From the NCBI RefSeq assembly GCF_900155865.1, contig NZ_LT707006.1, positions 275,751 to 339,750 of the forward strand: DNA of 64,000 nt, read 5' to 3'. This document shows, in pieces, positions 29,041 to 38,796 of the stretch. The position numbers and the translations under genes were made by a program. The notes beneath the pieces were generated by a model that saw nothing but the letters and a program-made list of their open reading frames with translations, ran no database searches and was not told the origin of the DNA. Positions within the stretch are counted from its first letter, which is position 1, and each line of letters begins with the position of its first letter. This stretch comes from Bacteroides bouchesdurhonensis. GTDB lineage: Bacteria > Bacteroidota > Bacteroidia > Bacteroidales > Bacteroidaceae.

Positions 29041-30396
29041 CTATTCCGTAATTAACCTTAGCTTTTTTGCTTTTACCCTCGCCTTCAGCCAAGCACTAAT
29101 TTTCTCTTTCTCGGCTCCCGACGGATGTTTCGAAAACTGCAAAACAGCCAATGTCACTGTATCTGTTTTCATAGAATCAACCTGTGTTTCAAGTGAATGA
29201 GAGATAGAAAGCGACGTGATAGAAGGATACAGAACTTTCAACTCCGGAACCAATGTGCGGCTCATTGTATCATATTCTTTATATTGTTCAAGAGTGGTCT
29301 CTAGTTTAGCTATCTTTTTCTGTTGCTCCTGAAGACGCTCTTCACTATTCTTATAAAAGTCTTCCATAACCATGGCACGAATAGAAGAAACATCTACCGC
29401 CTCATTATTCATACCCTGCAAGACAATCAGTTTCGAATTCTTCAATTGATATGCTTCCAATTTATTACGAGCAATAGCAATCGAAGCATCCGGTATTTCA
29501 GGACCAATTAAAACAACACGAATCTCTTTATGTTCATAATTGATTTTCTTATCAAGCACCTGCGTGTTTTCAAAATTCAATTGCTCATTAATGAAACGAT
29601 TAGCGGCAGCTTCATACAAAGTGCTTTTAATGATACCAAACGTTAGGTACACTGCCGGGCACATCGTCAGAATAACAATCAGTACAATATACTTACGAAC
29701 CGTTTTCTCACGAGTCTTATCGACAAATTCTTTCCGTTGAAAATGCATCAGACGTACGCCAATATATGTAGCAAGACTAATAAAAACAGAGTTAATGAAA
29801 TAAAGATAAAAGGCTCCTAAGAAATAAATCAAATTACCTGTTGCCAATCCATATCCGGCTGTACAAAGTGGCGGCATTAATGCGGTAGCAATAGCAACGC
29901 CCGGAATCACATTTCCTTTTTCTTTGGTAGAAAGAGCAACAACGCCCGCTAATCCACCGAAAAGAGCGATAAATACGTCATATATCGTAGGCGAAGTACG
30001 TGCAAGCAACTCTGACTGTGAACCAGCAATTGGTGCCAGAATAAAAAATACAGTGGCAGTAATCACACTAAATGCAGTCGTAATCAGGAAGCTTTTCAAA
30101 GAACGCTTCATCAACTCGAAATCATTCAAGCCGACAGATAATCCGACTCCCATGATAGGCCCCATAAGTGGAGATATCAACATGGCACCAATAATGACAG
30201 CAGTAGAATTGACGTTCAATCCCAAAGACGCCATAAATATGGCAAAAATAAGAATCCATAAGTTAGCCCCTTTAAACTCTACTCCTTTGCGGATAGAATC
30301 CACCGTTTCCAACTCATTATCCTTGTCCTTCTTTAAGTCTAAGTAATTCTTTAAGAACGACTTAATGGCAAATTTATTACGTTCATCTGTTTTCAT
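29041..30396 (-). CDS. DUF389 family membrane protein
   Basis: The 451-residue integral membrane protein has about six or seven helices between residues 45 and 255 and the DUF389 signature STAVIIGAMLISPLMGPIMG. PGVAIATALMPPLCTAGYG forms a second conserved block. The cytoplasmic C-terminal half includes a coiled-coil stretch (EERLQEQQKKIAKLETTLEQ). The family is widespread and its function is not established. The gene starts 3 bp after the end of the flippase gene, so the two are probably co-transcribed. Confidence 0.9.
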   Translation of the reverse strand: MKTDERNKFAIKSFLKNYLDLKKDKDNELETVDSIRKGVEFKGANLWILIFAIFMASLGLNVNSTAVIIGAMLISPLMGPIMGVGLSVGLNDFELMKRSLKSFLITTAFSVITATVFFILAPIAGSQSELLARTSPTIYDVFIALFGGLAGVVALSTKEKGNVIPGVAIATALMPPLCTAGYGLATGNLIYFLGAFYLYFINSVFISLATYIGVRLMHFQRKEFVDKTREKTVRKYIVLIVILTMCPAVYLTFGIIKSTLYEAAANRFINEQLNFENTQVLDKKINYEHKEIRVVLIGPEIPDASIAIARNKLEAYQLKNSKLIVLQGMNNEAVDVSSIRAMVMEDFYKNSEERLQEQQKKIAKLETTLEQYKEYDTMSRTLVPELKVLYPSITSLSISHSLETQVDSMKTDTVTLAVLQFSKHPSGAEKEKISAWLKARVKAKKLRLITE

Positions 30397-30398
30397 AG

Positions 30399-31844
30399 TT
30401 ATTTCTTCTTTATAAATCGATTAATAACAGGTATTTGATTTAATGGCAAGTCCATCTTGATAATATATGCTACAAACAACAAAAGGAGCAATGTACGGAA
30501 AGCCAACAGTAACACAATATTGGAAATAGATACCCATTCACCGGCAGCATACAACACTAAAGCCAAACCTACGTACAAAGCAATTCCACGCAAATCATAA
30601 GCGATCGGATATTTCTTTTGTCCTACAAAGTAAGAGAGAAGCATAGCTACTGCATAACCGGCAAAACCACCCCATGCACAAGCCATAAAACCGTATTTCG
30701 GTATAAATACAATATTGATTAGCACTAATACCGCGCATCCTGTAAATGAGAAATAGGCTCCCCACTCGGTTTCGTCAATCAGTTTGTACCAGAAAGAAAG
30801 ATTAAAGAAAATACCCATAAAGATTTCGGCAGCCATCACAATCGGTACGACCTTCAAACCACCCCAATAATCAGGCTTTAAGATATATTTTAATAAATCC
30901 AAATAGAACATCACAGCTAGAAATGCCAACAGCGTAAAAATAATAAAATATTTCATGGCTTTTGCATAGATCACTTTATTGTCTTTGTCTCTGCTTTCAC
31001 CGAACACAAACGGTTCATAAGCATAACGGAAAGCTTGGGTAAGCATTGCCATAATCATAGCGATCTTGCTACATGCACTATAGATAGATAATTGTGTTTT
31101 CGCCCCAGCTGGATCCGGATAGATATGCCGGAACATAATCTTGTCAGCCACCTGATTCAAGATACCTGCCACTCCCAGAATCAAAATCGGATAAGAATAA
31201 TTCAGCATCTTCTTCGCTAAAACTTTATCGAATCCTCCTCTAAATTTCAAATCAGGAATAAGCAATATCATTACTATAGATGTACATATTAAATTGAATA
31301 GGAAAGCATAAAACACATTACTACCTCCTATTATCAAGTAATAAATCAGATTTAATGCGATATTGAGCACAATAAAGAACATCTTCAAAGCAACGAATTT
31401 AATCGGACGTTTCTTATAACGAAGATAAGCGAAAGGAATACATTGAAAGGCATCCATTGCAACTACCAACAACATCGTGCCAACATACCAAGGATGATCG
31501 GCATACCCCAATATAACTGCAATGGGATGAAGAAACAGCATACAACATATAACAAAAAGCAGCGATGTGCTTCCCACCATAATGAGCACAGTAGAATATA
31601 CTTTTTCCGGTTCTTCCGTCCCTTTATTTACAAAACGGAAGAATGTAGTCTCCATACCATACGTGAGAATAACCATTAACAAGGCTGTCCAAGCATATAC
31701 CTCTGTTATTATTCCATATCCACCTGAAGCAGTAGACATTGCTGCTGCATAGATAGGGACTAACAAATAATTTAAAAAGCGGCCTATGATACTACTAATT
31801 CCATACAACGCAGTATCTTTTGCCAATGACTTAAGTCCAGCCAT
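30399..31844 (-). CDS. Polysaccharide biosynthesis flippase-like protein
   Basis: The 481-residue protein has a high density of hydrophobic helices (about 14) and the start MAGLKSLAKDTALYGISSIIGRFLNYLLVP, typical of the PST/Wzx branch of the MOP superfamily. The basic C-terminus follows the last helix. Such proteins flip lipid-linked glycans across the inner membrane. No glycosyltransferase genes surround it, so the exported glycan is unknown. It is 3 bp upstream of the DUF389 gene and 32 bp downstream of the alpha/beta hydrolase gene. Confidence 0.87.
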   Translation of the reverse strand: MAGLKSLAKDTALYGISSIIGRFLNYLLVPIYAAAMSTASGGYGIITEVYAWTALLMVILTYGMETTFFRFVNKGTEEPEKVYSTVLIMVGSTSLLFVICCMLFLHPIAVILGYADHPWYVGTMLLVVAMDAFQCIPFAYLRYKKRPIKFVALKMFFIVLNIALNLIYYLIIGGSNVFYAFLFNLICTSIVMILLIPDLKFRGGFDKVLAKKMLNYSYPILILGVAGILNQVADKIMFRHIYPDPAGAKTQLSIYSACSKIAMIMAMLTQAFRYAYEPFVFGESRDKDNKVIYAKAMKYFIIFTLLAFLAVMFYLDLLKYILKPDYWGGLKVVPIVMAAEIFMGIFFNLSFWYKLIDETEWGAYFSFTGCAVLVLINIVFIPKYGFMACAWGGFAGYAVAMLLSYFVGQKKYPIAYDLRGIALYVGLALVLYAAGEWVSISNIVLLLAFRTLLLLLFVAYIIKMDLPLNQIPVINRFIKKK

Positions 31845-31876
31845 GTTTACTAATGATTAGTGCCGATAAATGTTCG

Positions 31877-32659
31877 TTATTTCTTTTGTTTGAACAGCCA
31901 GTCCATAAATCCGGGATAGTTGAATGCTGGGTTCCAGCTATTATGACCGCAACCGGGAAACTCGATATATTCCACATCTGCCCCGGCAGCTTTCAATGCT
32001 TTATATGCACCACGAGAACCTTCTACCGTCACCACATCATCGGCATCCCCATGGAAAATGCGGAATTTGATATCCTTTGCTGCCGATAAACGGTTCGGAT
32101 TCACCGTACCACAAATAGGAATAGCGGCAGTAAAAATCTCCGGATAGCGGGAAACCATATCGAATGTTCCCATTGCCCCCATCGAAAGACCTACGATATA
32201 AATTCTCTTTTTATCAATTTCCGGCATGGTTAGATAAGAATCAAGTAATTCTTTAACCGCACGAAATATCGGATTCATCTCTTGTCCGACAGGCATATTG
32301 GAAGGGGTAAAAGATCTAGGACGTTCCACATATCCCCAATACTTACCCTGCGGGCATTGTGGAATAAGTATGAAAGCCGGATGTTTTTCCCTATTCACCG
32401 GATTTAAAAACATCTGTCCTCCATGAGTCAATTGTCTTTCATTATCATTTCCTCTTTCACCTGCACCATGAAGGAATAGCACCAACGGATATTTTTTACC
32501 CGGTTTCACCACTTCGGGACGAAGTAACCGATAAGGTAAAGAATCTCCCTGAGTAGAGACAAATACTTCTTTTTCATATAATTCTTTTCCATATCTCTGT
32601 TGAGCCGATAAAGAGATACTTAAAAATAAAAAAGCAATGAAAGCAGTCCATTGTTTCAT
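31877..32659 (-). CDS. Secreted alpha/beta hydrolase, esterase/peptidase type
   Basis: The 260-residue protein has a signal peptide (ending LSAQQ). The oxyanion-hole region LFLHGAGERGNDN and the nucleophile elbow GLSMGAMGTFDM (GxSxG) are clear. The acid is probably in FHGDADDVV and the His in FPGCGHNSW. The pattern matches the PHB-depolymerase/prolyl-oligopeptidase-like esterases common in Bacteroides. The substrate is not predictable. It lies between ruvB and the flippase on the same strand. Confidence 0.87.
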   Translation of the reverse strand: MKQWTAFIAFLFLSISLSAQQRYGKELYEKEVFVSTQGDSLPYRLLRPEVVKPGKKYPLVLFLHGAGERGNDNERQLTHGGQMFLNPVNREKHPAFILIPQCPQGKYWGYVERPRSFTPSNMPVGQEMNPIFRAVKELLDSYLTMPEIDKKRIYIVGLSMGAMGTFDMVSRYPEIFTAAIPICGTVNPNRLSAAKDIKFRIFHGDADDVVTVEGSRGAYKALKAAGADVEYIEFPGCGHNSWNPAFNYPGFMDWLFKQKK

Positions 32660-32694
32660 AATATACCATTTAAATTATTCTCAAAAAGTCAATA

Positions 32695-33726
32695 TCAATC
32701 ATTAAACAGCGTCTTCTGGCTATTATAAAGGCTTCTTCCCAAATGTTTATAAGCCAGTTCTGTTACTTCACGCCCACGAGGAGTCCGTTTCATAAAACCT
32801 TCTTTGATCAGGAATGGTTCATATACTTCTTCGATAGTACCCGCATCTTCTCCCAAAGCCGTAGCAATCGTAGTCAATCCGACAGGTCCTCCATTGAATT
32901 TATCGATGATTGTACAAAGTATCTTGTTATCGATCTCGTCCAATCCGTATTTATCAATATTCAATGCCTCGAGTGCATATTGAGCAATCTCCGTATCGAT
33001 AGAACCGGAACCTTTCACTTGTGCAAAGTCACGTACCCGACGAAGTAAAGCATTAGCAATACGAGGCGTTCCACGACTCCGGGAAGCAATCTCGGATGCA
33101 GCAGGTACTGAACAAGGTACATCTAGTATAGAAGCAGAACGACGTATAATATTACTCAAAATATCATCGTCATAATATTCCAAATGCAGGTTAATACCAA
33201 AACGTGCACGAAGTGGTGCTGTCAGCAATCCGCTACGTGTAGTTGCTCCAACCAATGTGAAAGGGCTTAAATCAATTTGAATGCTACGTGCTGAAGGTCC
33301 TTTATCAATCATGATATCGATACGGTAATCTTCCATAGCAGAATATAAATACTCCTCTACCACCGGTGAAAGACGATGGATTTCATCAATAAATAACACA
33401 TCATTCGGTTCAAGACTGGTCAGCACTCCCGCCAGATCACCCGGTTTATCGAGCACAGGACCGGAAGTTACTTTAAAACCGACTCTCAGCTCATTAGCAA
33501 TAATGTTTGAAAGTGTCGTTTTTCCCAATCCGGGAGGCCCATGCAACAGAACATGGTCCAGTGCTTCCCCACGCAGACGTGCTGCCTTCACAAATATACG
33601 AAGGTTATCCACTACCTTATCCTGACCGCTAAAATCCTCAAAATTCAACGGGCGAAGCGCATTTTCAAAGTCACGTTCTTTCGAAGTAAGCTGATGATCA
33701 CGTATATCAAAATCTTCTTGTTCCAT
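32695..33726 (-). CDS. ruvB: RuvB Holliday-junction branch-migration helicase
   Basis: The 343-residue protein has normal length for RuvB. It has Walker [14 protein letters not shown], Walker [10 protein letters not shown], the sensor-1 block [11 protein letters not shown] and the C-terminal winged-helix block [19 protein letters not shown]. It is the hexameric motor that moves Holliday junctions with RuvA in recombination repair. The neighbours are not ruvA or ruvC, which is normal in Bacteroides. Confidence 0.98.
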   Translation of the reverse strand: MEQEDFDIRDHQLTSKERDFENALRPLNFEDFSGQDKVVDNLRIFVKAARLRGEALDHVLLHGPPGLGKTTLSNIIANELRVGFKVTSGPVLDKPGDLAGVLTSLEPNDVLFIDEIHRLSPVVEEYLYSAMEDYRIDIMIDKGPSARSIQIDLSPFTLVGATTRSGLLTAPLRARFGINLHLEYYDDDILSNIIRRSASILDVPCSVPAASEIASRSRGTPRIANALLRRVRDFAQVKGSGSIDTEIAQYALEALNIDKYGLDEIDNKILCTIIDKFNGGPVGLTTIATALGEDAGTIEEVYEPFLIKEGFMKRTPRGREVTELAYKHLGRSLYNSQKTLFND

Positions 33727-33797
33727 TTTTAAGTCTCAATATAGATGACAAAGATAGAAATTTGCATTTACATATCACACAAGAGAGAGGAAAAAAG

Positions 33798-33853
33798 AGG
33801 TTACCTGATAAAACAGATTGGAATATCCATCAATCCGTTTTATCAGGTAACCT
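33798..33853. terminator. Strong hairpin downstream of the calpain-like gene
   Basis: A 17-bp perfect inverted repeat (AGGTTACCTGATAAAAC at 33798-33814 against 33837-33853) with a loop that pairs further. It follows the calpain-like gene and precedes ruvB on the same strand. Confidence 0.8.
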
Positions 33854-33928
33854 TTAGTAAGGATATCCCGCAGACATGCAGGAAACAGTTTTGTTATTAT
33901 ATCGTTAAAGCCTTGTTCAGAGGAAGAA

Positions 33929-35971
33929 TTACTTTGTCGGAGAAACCGGAGTGATTCTTACCTCTTGAGGGGCATAATTAGGTGGGTAATAAGGTTCAAA
34001 CACACCACCTTCCTTAGATTTTGCAGCAATACCCGGGTTGATAATGCGCAGGTCAATAGTGGAAGGCATCTGACCTTCAAAAACATTCAGCACACCATCC
34101 CGTTTACCATTGGCATCATAGCAAAGTCCCCAAGGATTACGCATACCAAACAACGCTGAAGGATCGGCTGAGAACATCAATGTCCATGCATGTCCGGTGA
34201 CAGTCTTTCCACTTCCGTCAGGAGCCACCATATCCGCTTTGTTAAATCCACCTATCACGAGCTTTCCTTCCATCAAGGAAGTCATCACAGCACGTTGCAA
34301 CTGCCATGCAGTAAGTCTTCCCGGAGCAAAACCAAAACTATAACCGTCTCCCGTAAATAACGGTGGTACATGCTCGCTTCCTATTCCTCCCGTGTTCTTA
34401 TTTACTTCAAAGATATAGTTCCATTTCATAATCGCTTTTTCAAGCACGGTGGCCCATGTAGCTTTATTGTCCTTACCGGTACAGCAGAACATCTCCCCGT
34501 TTTGACCTGCCAGGAACTTTGAGGACACACAAACTTTGATAGGCTTACCTTGCGGATCGAACATGGACACGGTGTATGTTTTGTCACCATTGTCCTGAAT
34601 CAGACTTTTTATGAAATCGGGATAGATATAAGCCATCGAAGCAAGTGCAGCCACGAGTGAGCAGTTACCAATACCATGTTGGTTCGCATCAGCCGGGAGA
34701 GGTTTTCCATAAGGATAAAGAGTTACAGGAAATTCTTTCCAATGTCCGTCCCATGCATAAAGCTCGTCCGATTCGTTTTCCGGATTGAGCAACCATTCGC
34801 GGTCTTCGGCAGTAGCCACATCTTTGTTGGCATAGTGTCCACCCATCGGAGTCAGATCGCTTCCCGAAAATCCATCTGCCAGTCCCATCAGGTCATCAAT
34901 GTCGGGTACATCCTTTAAGGTCCATTCGGCTATCTGCGTACAATCTCCTCCATTGTTTGCTTCTATGTCCAGTTTGTAATATTGGTACGCCTCTTTGTTA
35001 TTGAATACATAAATTTTATCCTTGAGCCTGTCACCAAAGTTCTGATCCATCCGTTGGTCAATTATATTCCAAGTGACTTTGTCATTCGAAGCGTACAGTT
35101 TCCATGCAGAAGGCGTATTCTTAGGATCATCCTCCGAAGATGTCAGCGAATAGTATTTGACAACTGTACTTCTATCACCTTCCCATAACAAATAGAAATG
35201 TGTGTGCGAAGTTGTATAGTGGGTTCTGTTGTCTCCATCGGCTATATTACGCACCCACTGTCCTTCCGGATAGTCTGAATATTGCGCAGTAAGCGTACCG
35301 ACAGTAGGCATGTTCGTGAAGAACTCATCAATTTCCACCGAATGCGGTTCGTCCGGATGCAAAGAGACGTTTTTATATTTTAAAGTCCATTCGGATATTT
35401 GTGTAGCACTACCGCCATTGTTCCCCGCAACCTCTAGTTTATAATAGCGGTATTTTGCTTCGTTCTCAAACAAGAATTCTTTCACCTCTTTTCTGTCACT
35501 GAATGTCTGTCCGGTTTGTTCGTCAAGTGTGGTCCATTTGGCATTGTCGTTGGAACCTTTGAGCGTCCACGCTTTCGGATCGTTGGTAGACGGGCCGCTG
35601 CTTGCACACACCGTGTAGCAGTTGAGGAGTAAATCCTTGTCAGCTTTATACATCACATAGAAATTCGCATGATCTGTCTGATAACAGGTATTCACATTAT
35701 TGTCTACAAGTTTGGCGATGTCCGACCCTGTGGGAGAGTCACCGTACTGAGCATAAACAGTACCCGAAGCAGGCATATTACGACTCGTGTTCCCTATCCG
35801 TACACTCGCCTCCTTAACTTCAGGTTCTGCTTCCTTTTTGCCATCATCGTCATCGGAACAAGCTCCTAATGACATAACAAACGAGAAGCATATTGCTCCT
35901 ATCCCCATTACTCTCAACGGTCGCTGCAGAAAGGCTTTCTGAAAGCCTTCTCTCTTCATAGTAATTTTCAT
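33929..35971 (-). CDS. Calpain-like cysteine-protease lipoprotein with two discoidin-like modules
   Basis: The start chosen is ATG at 35971 (680 residues), preceded by an A-rich leader; an ATG at 35998 is also in frame. The lipobox is SLGAC, followed by an acidic DDDDG tract typical of surface-exposed lipoproteins. Two related F5/8 type C-like modules follow (each with NMP..GT..AQY at the start and EWTLK at the end). The C-terminal domain has all three calpain-type catalytic signatures: GIGNCSLVAALAS (Cys433), TGHAWTLMF (His594) and MRNPWG (Asn612). A functional C2-family peptidase is therefore predicted. The modules may hold it on glycans. Its substrate is unknown. It is monocistronic and ends at a strong hairpin. 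Confidence 0.8.
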   Translation of the reverse strand: MKITMKREGFQKAFLQRPLRVMGIGAICFSFVMSLGACSDDDDGKKEAEPEVKEASVRIGNTSRNMPASGTVYAQYGDSPTGSDIAKLVDNNVNTCYQTDHANFYVMYKADKDLLLNCYTVCASSGPSTNDPKAWTLKGSNDNAKWTTLDEQTGQTFSDRKEVKEFLFENEAKYRYYKLEVAGNNGGSATQISEWTLKYKNVSLHPDEPHSVEIDEFFTNMPTVGTLTAQYSDYPEGQWVRNIADGDNRTHYTTSHTHFYLLWEGDRSTVVKYYSLTSSEDDPKNTPSAWKLYASNDKVTWNIIDQRMDQNFGDRLKDKIYVFNNKEAYQYYKLDIEANNGGDCTQIAEWTLKDVPDIDDLMGLADGFSGSDLTPMGGHYANKDVATAEDREWLLNPENESDELYAWDGHWKEFPVTLYPYGKPLPADANQHGIGNCSLVAALASMAYIYPDFIKSLIQDNGDKTYTVSMFDPQGKPIKVCVSSKFLAGQNGEMFCCTGKDNKATWATVLEKAIMKWNYIFEVNKNTGGIGSEHVPPLFTGDGYSFGFAPGRLTAWQLQRAVMTSLMEGKLVIGGFNKADMVAPDGSGKTVTGHAWTLMFSADPSALFGMRNPWGLCYDANGKRDGVLNVFEGQMPSTIDLRIINPGIAAKSKEGGVFEPYYPPNYAPQEVRITPVSPTK

Positions 35972-36204
35972 TTTCTTTTTCCCATTAATAGTTAACAATC
36001 GGTTTTATCCGTATTTAATGTATATGTTGACAAACATAAAGAAAATTTCAAGAACCTCCAAAGAAAACAGATTGTTTCAAACAACAAAATTCAAAAAAGT
36101 AGGAATACTAATCTTATAGTATTCTCCTGCCCTCCACATTTTTGCCACCAATCCCGTTAGGGCAAGCAAATAGTAGGAAACTTTGTCAATGAATATGACA
36201 TTAT

Positions 36205-36259
36205 TAATATCCTTGTTTAAATCTTTAATCAGATTATCATAGATACATTCCGTTGTCTG
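36205..36259 (-). pseudogene. 55-bp remnant of an Rhs core
   Basis: A 32-bp stretch is identical to the Rhs core at about 46087-46118, followed by a short deletion and further matching bases (GTTGTCTG). It is the leftmost trace of the Rhs array. The surrounding gap 35972-36414 holds no gene; apart from this remnant and a terminator nothing is recognised. Confidence 0.75.
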
Positions 36260-36352
36260 AATGTAATAATGAGAGTTTCTTTATCCAGTTTTCCTTGGAT
36301 ATGAATACGGCATAGGCCATTCTGTAGAAAAAGTATTTCCATAGACAAAAAT

Positions 36353-36398
36353 TACCCTGACATAAATTGTCTATAACTAGACATCCAATATCAGGGTA
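36353..36398. terminator. Array-type hairpin, copy 1
   Basis: TACCCTGA and TCAGGGTA arms flank a sequence containing an inner GTCTA/TAGAC pair. It lies just downstream of the first immunity candidate. Related hairpins occur at 38462, 41678, 42345 and 44212. Confidence 0.65.
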
Positions 36399-36414
36399 AG
36401 ACTTACGTTAATTA

Positions 36415-37104
36415 TTACGACACTCCTAACAATATTTTTTTTTCAATGGTCCATTTATTATTAATCTTACGGATGCAAATAATTGCTTCTTCACCACAAA
36501 GCCGTCCACAAATATAAGAACTATAAAAAAGTCCAAATTGTTTTTTCGCATCAAAATAGATCCTTGATATTTCTAAAATACCAGAAAAAAGAAAACCATA
36601 GTTCTCTCTTTCCCAAATCTTAGATCCTCTAGGAAATTCTGAATAGTATTTCAATGTGACCCGTTTTCTATTTCCTATCTCGGATAAATTGAGTGGATTA
36701 CTTATAATTGAGTGATTTTTCATAGTATTAAAAGCTTCAATATACCCCTGTTCTATTAATTGATTTTGAATGTACTTTACATCCATTTTTTTATCATAAC
36801 AAGTGAATAGAGTATCAAAAACAGCAATAACAAAAGTGGTATCTCTCATTTTACTATTCCCTTTTTCAACCTCATCAATCTTTTTTTTATATCTAACAGT
36901 GTCATACCCTATAACATTGTTGTTGTCATCAAAAAATTGAATTTTAGTGGGCGGGGGACTTTCAAACTCACTTAAAGTTCCCATTTCTTCAATCAAACTA
37001 TCAAAAATTTCATTAAGCACTTTCATCTCATAGCCATCAACACTATCAGTTCTACATGATTGTAGCCCAATCAATAACATTATTACGATAATATATTTTT
37101 TCAT
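36415..37104 (-). CDS. Lipoprotein, candidate immunity protein of Rhs module A
   Basis: The ATG at 37104 gives 229 residues. It begins MKKYIIVIMLLIGLQSC, a clear lipoprotein signal, followed by RTDSVDGYEM. No known domain is recognised. It starts 3 nt after the stop of the Rhs tip (TGA-TT-ATG), so translation is probably coupled, the usual arrangement for a toxin and its immunity partner. An envelope location fits a toxin acting outside the cytoplasm. Immunity function is inferred from position only. Confidence 0.6.
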   Translation of the reverse strand: MKKYIIVIMLLIGLQSCRTDSVDGYEMKVLNEIFDSLIEEMGTLSEFESPPPTKIQFFDDNNNVIGYDTVRYKKKIDEVEKGNSKMRDTTFVIAVFDTLFTCYDKKMDVKYIQNQLIEQGYIEAFNTMKNHSIISNPLNLSEIGNRKRVTLKYYSEFPRGSKIWERENYGFLFSGILEISRIYFDAKKQFGLFYSSYICGRLCGEEAIICIRKINNKWTIEKKILLGVS

Positions 37105-37106
37105 AA

Positions 37107-38378
37107 TCAATTTAGAAATCCATAAACCATCTTTAAAATAGTATCATTTGATTTTACCATTCCTTTTAACTTGTAATATTGTCGCATTATAGGTACTCCA
37201 ATTTTCTCCATAGCTCTGTTTACATTTCTTTCCTGCCAATGTTGTGTATAACCTCTTGAAGCGTTCATCTTTCTTAATGCTGGATAAGCATTTGAATTGT
37301 TCATCATTTTATCATCAATATAATCAGTGGCAGATTGGTCAGCATGGATTGCTATTTCGTGGATAAAAGTGTCCAACAGATCACCAATGTCGGAGGAATT
37401 ACTTACTCCTATTTTAATATTTAGAAATTTCTCGTCTACCGAAAAAGACGTACTACCTGAAGAAATAGATTTAGATACTTTTGTTCCAAATAATATATTG
37501 ACACCTTTTGTGTGGAATACTCCATTTTTATCAAAAGTAGCCCCTGCTATTTCTTGCCCTTTCGCAGCATAATTTGCTAATAACGCTTTTCCTTCTTTTG
37601 TACTTACTAGAAATTCGAAAGCTTCCACTTGATTGGGATTGATAAGCTCACCTTGTTTATTTCTTGCATAAAGATCCGCAACACTTATACTATCTCCCTT
37701 CAAATCAATATACTTTAGTGGATTGTTAGCTACATGCACATATGGACTAATCCGATAATATTTCTCACTCATCGGATCCACCACATGCCACCTTCCTATT
37801 GCCGCATCATACTGTCTCGCCTCATAATCATACCAGTTCAGTCCATTCTTCGCATCCAACTCCTTACCATTATACTTGCAAGGCTGAACGCTAGCTGTAG
37901 AAGTAAAAGTCCCACCAAACGGATAGTAATTGCTAGTTTCCTCCACATTACCATCCTTATCCGCCACCACACGGGTATTCCCCTGATGATCCTTCAAATA
38001 GAAATGGAACTTCCTGTCCGGGAAACTGACATATCCCGCCTCATTGAGCAGCATCCTCAACACCCCATTCTCATAGACCGCATTCCCGCAGTAATCCGTT
38101 GTTAAGGTAGTAGCACCCGTCTTGTGTACCGTACGAAGCTTCGTCCCGTCGGCAGCATACTCATACCGGATACTGTTACCGTGCAAAGCCAAGAAAGACT
38201 CCTGATAACGACGTAAATCCCCCCAAACACGGGAAAAATACCGCTTTGTCCCATTTATCACAGGAAAATAAAGGAAAAGGAAAAAAACTTCCTTTTTATC
38301 CGCTCCATTAGTAGAGAAAATATCAACCTCCATAAACCCTGCACATCTTTTGGTTGAATTGATGTAACAATAAAACAT
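37107..38378 (-). pseudogene. Rhs module A: orphan core fragment with HExxxH tip
   Basis: The open frame has 423 codons. Only the last part of an Rhs core is present, from NSIRYEYAADGTKLRT to GRWHVVDPMSEKYY. It is joined at about 38181 to unrelated sequence that supplies the first 67 or so codons, so no Rhs amino-terminus remains. The tip (about 200 residues) contains FIHEIAIHADQ, an HExxxH pattern resembling metallopeptidase zinc sites but one residue longer than classic HExxH. Whether the chimeric start is translated is unknown. It is followed by a coupled lipoprotein gene. Confidence 0.65.
37756..38181 (-). repeat. Near-identical Rhs core block, copy A
   Basis: Shares long runs of identical DNA with the blocks in modules B, E and F, including the stretch around CATCGGATCCACCACATG. 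The right end breaks abruptly after CTGTTACCG. Confidence 0.85.
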
Positions 38379-38461
38379 AGAACGATAAAATGAGAAAACT
38401 ATATAAGGAACATACGTTACACATTATACGAGGGAGTTTATCGAAGACTTACGAATAAAAC

Positions 38462-38500
38462 TACCCTAACATAGAGTGATAAAAGTCATATACTAGGGTA
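38462..38500. terminator. Array-type hairpin, copy 2
   Basis: TACCCTA pairs with TAGGGTA around a 25-nt interior. It is a diverged relative of the other array hairpins and follows the small membrane gene of module B. Confidence 0.55.
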
Positions 38501-38534
38501 ATAAGTCATTATTTTTCTATTTTACTTACATAAT

Positions 38535-38792
38535 CTATATTAGATTATATATAGAAGCAAATATAAATCCAACTATAATCAGTATTATTTCCACGACCCA
38601 AATAGTTTTAAGCTTTAACTGTGATGCAATTAAACGATCAATTAAAAACATTATACACATTATAAGTGTAAATCCAATGATAAATAACAATCTAAATGGT
38701 ATCCATCCTGGTTTATAGCATAAATGTAAAGCATATCCTATTATCGATATTGGAAAAAATAATAATATAGGAGTTAATTTTACCTTTTTCAT
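38535..38792 (-). CDS. Small three-helix membrane protein, candidate immunity of module B
   Basis: The 85-residue protein is almost entirely hydrophobic, with three predicted membrane helices (about 7-27, 34-52 and 64-84). The start follows the Rhs-B stop by 4 bp, so it is probably co-translated. No family is recognised. Membrane immunity proteins usually guard against toxins that act at the inner membrane or in the periplasm. This fits the peptidase-like tip of the upstream module. Confidence 0.6.
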   Translation of the reverse strand: MKKVKLTPILLFFPISIIGYALHLCYKPGWIPFRLLFIIGFTLIMCIMFLIDRLIASQLKLKTIWVVEIILIIVGFIFASIYNLI

Positions 38793-38796
38793 AATA

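Noticed and set aside
38182..38480. Insertion sequence fragment at the 5-prime end of Rhs-A
   Set aside because: No terminal inverted repeat or transposase motif could be seen, so the source of the segment is left open.
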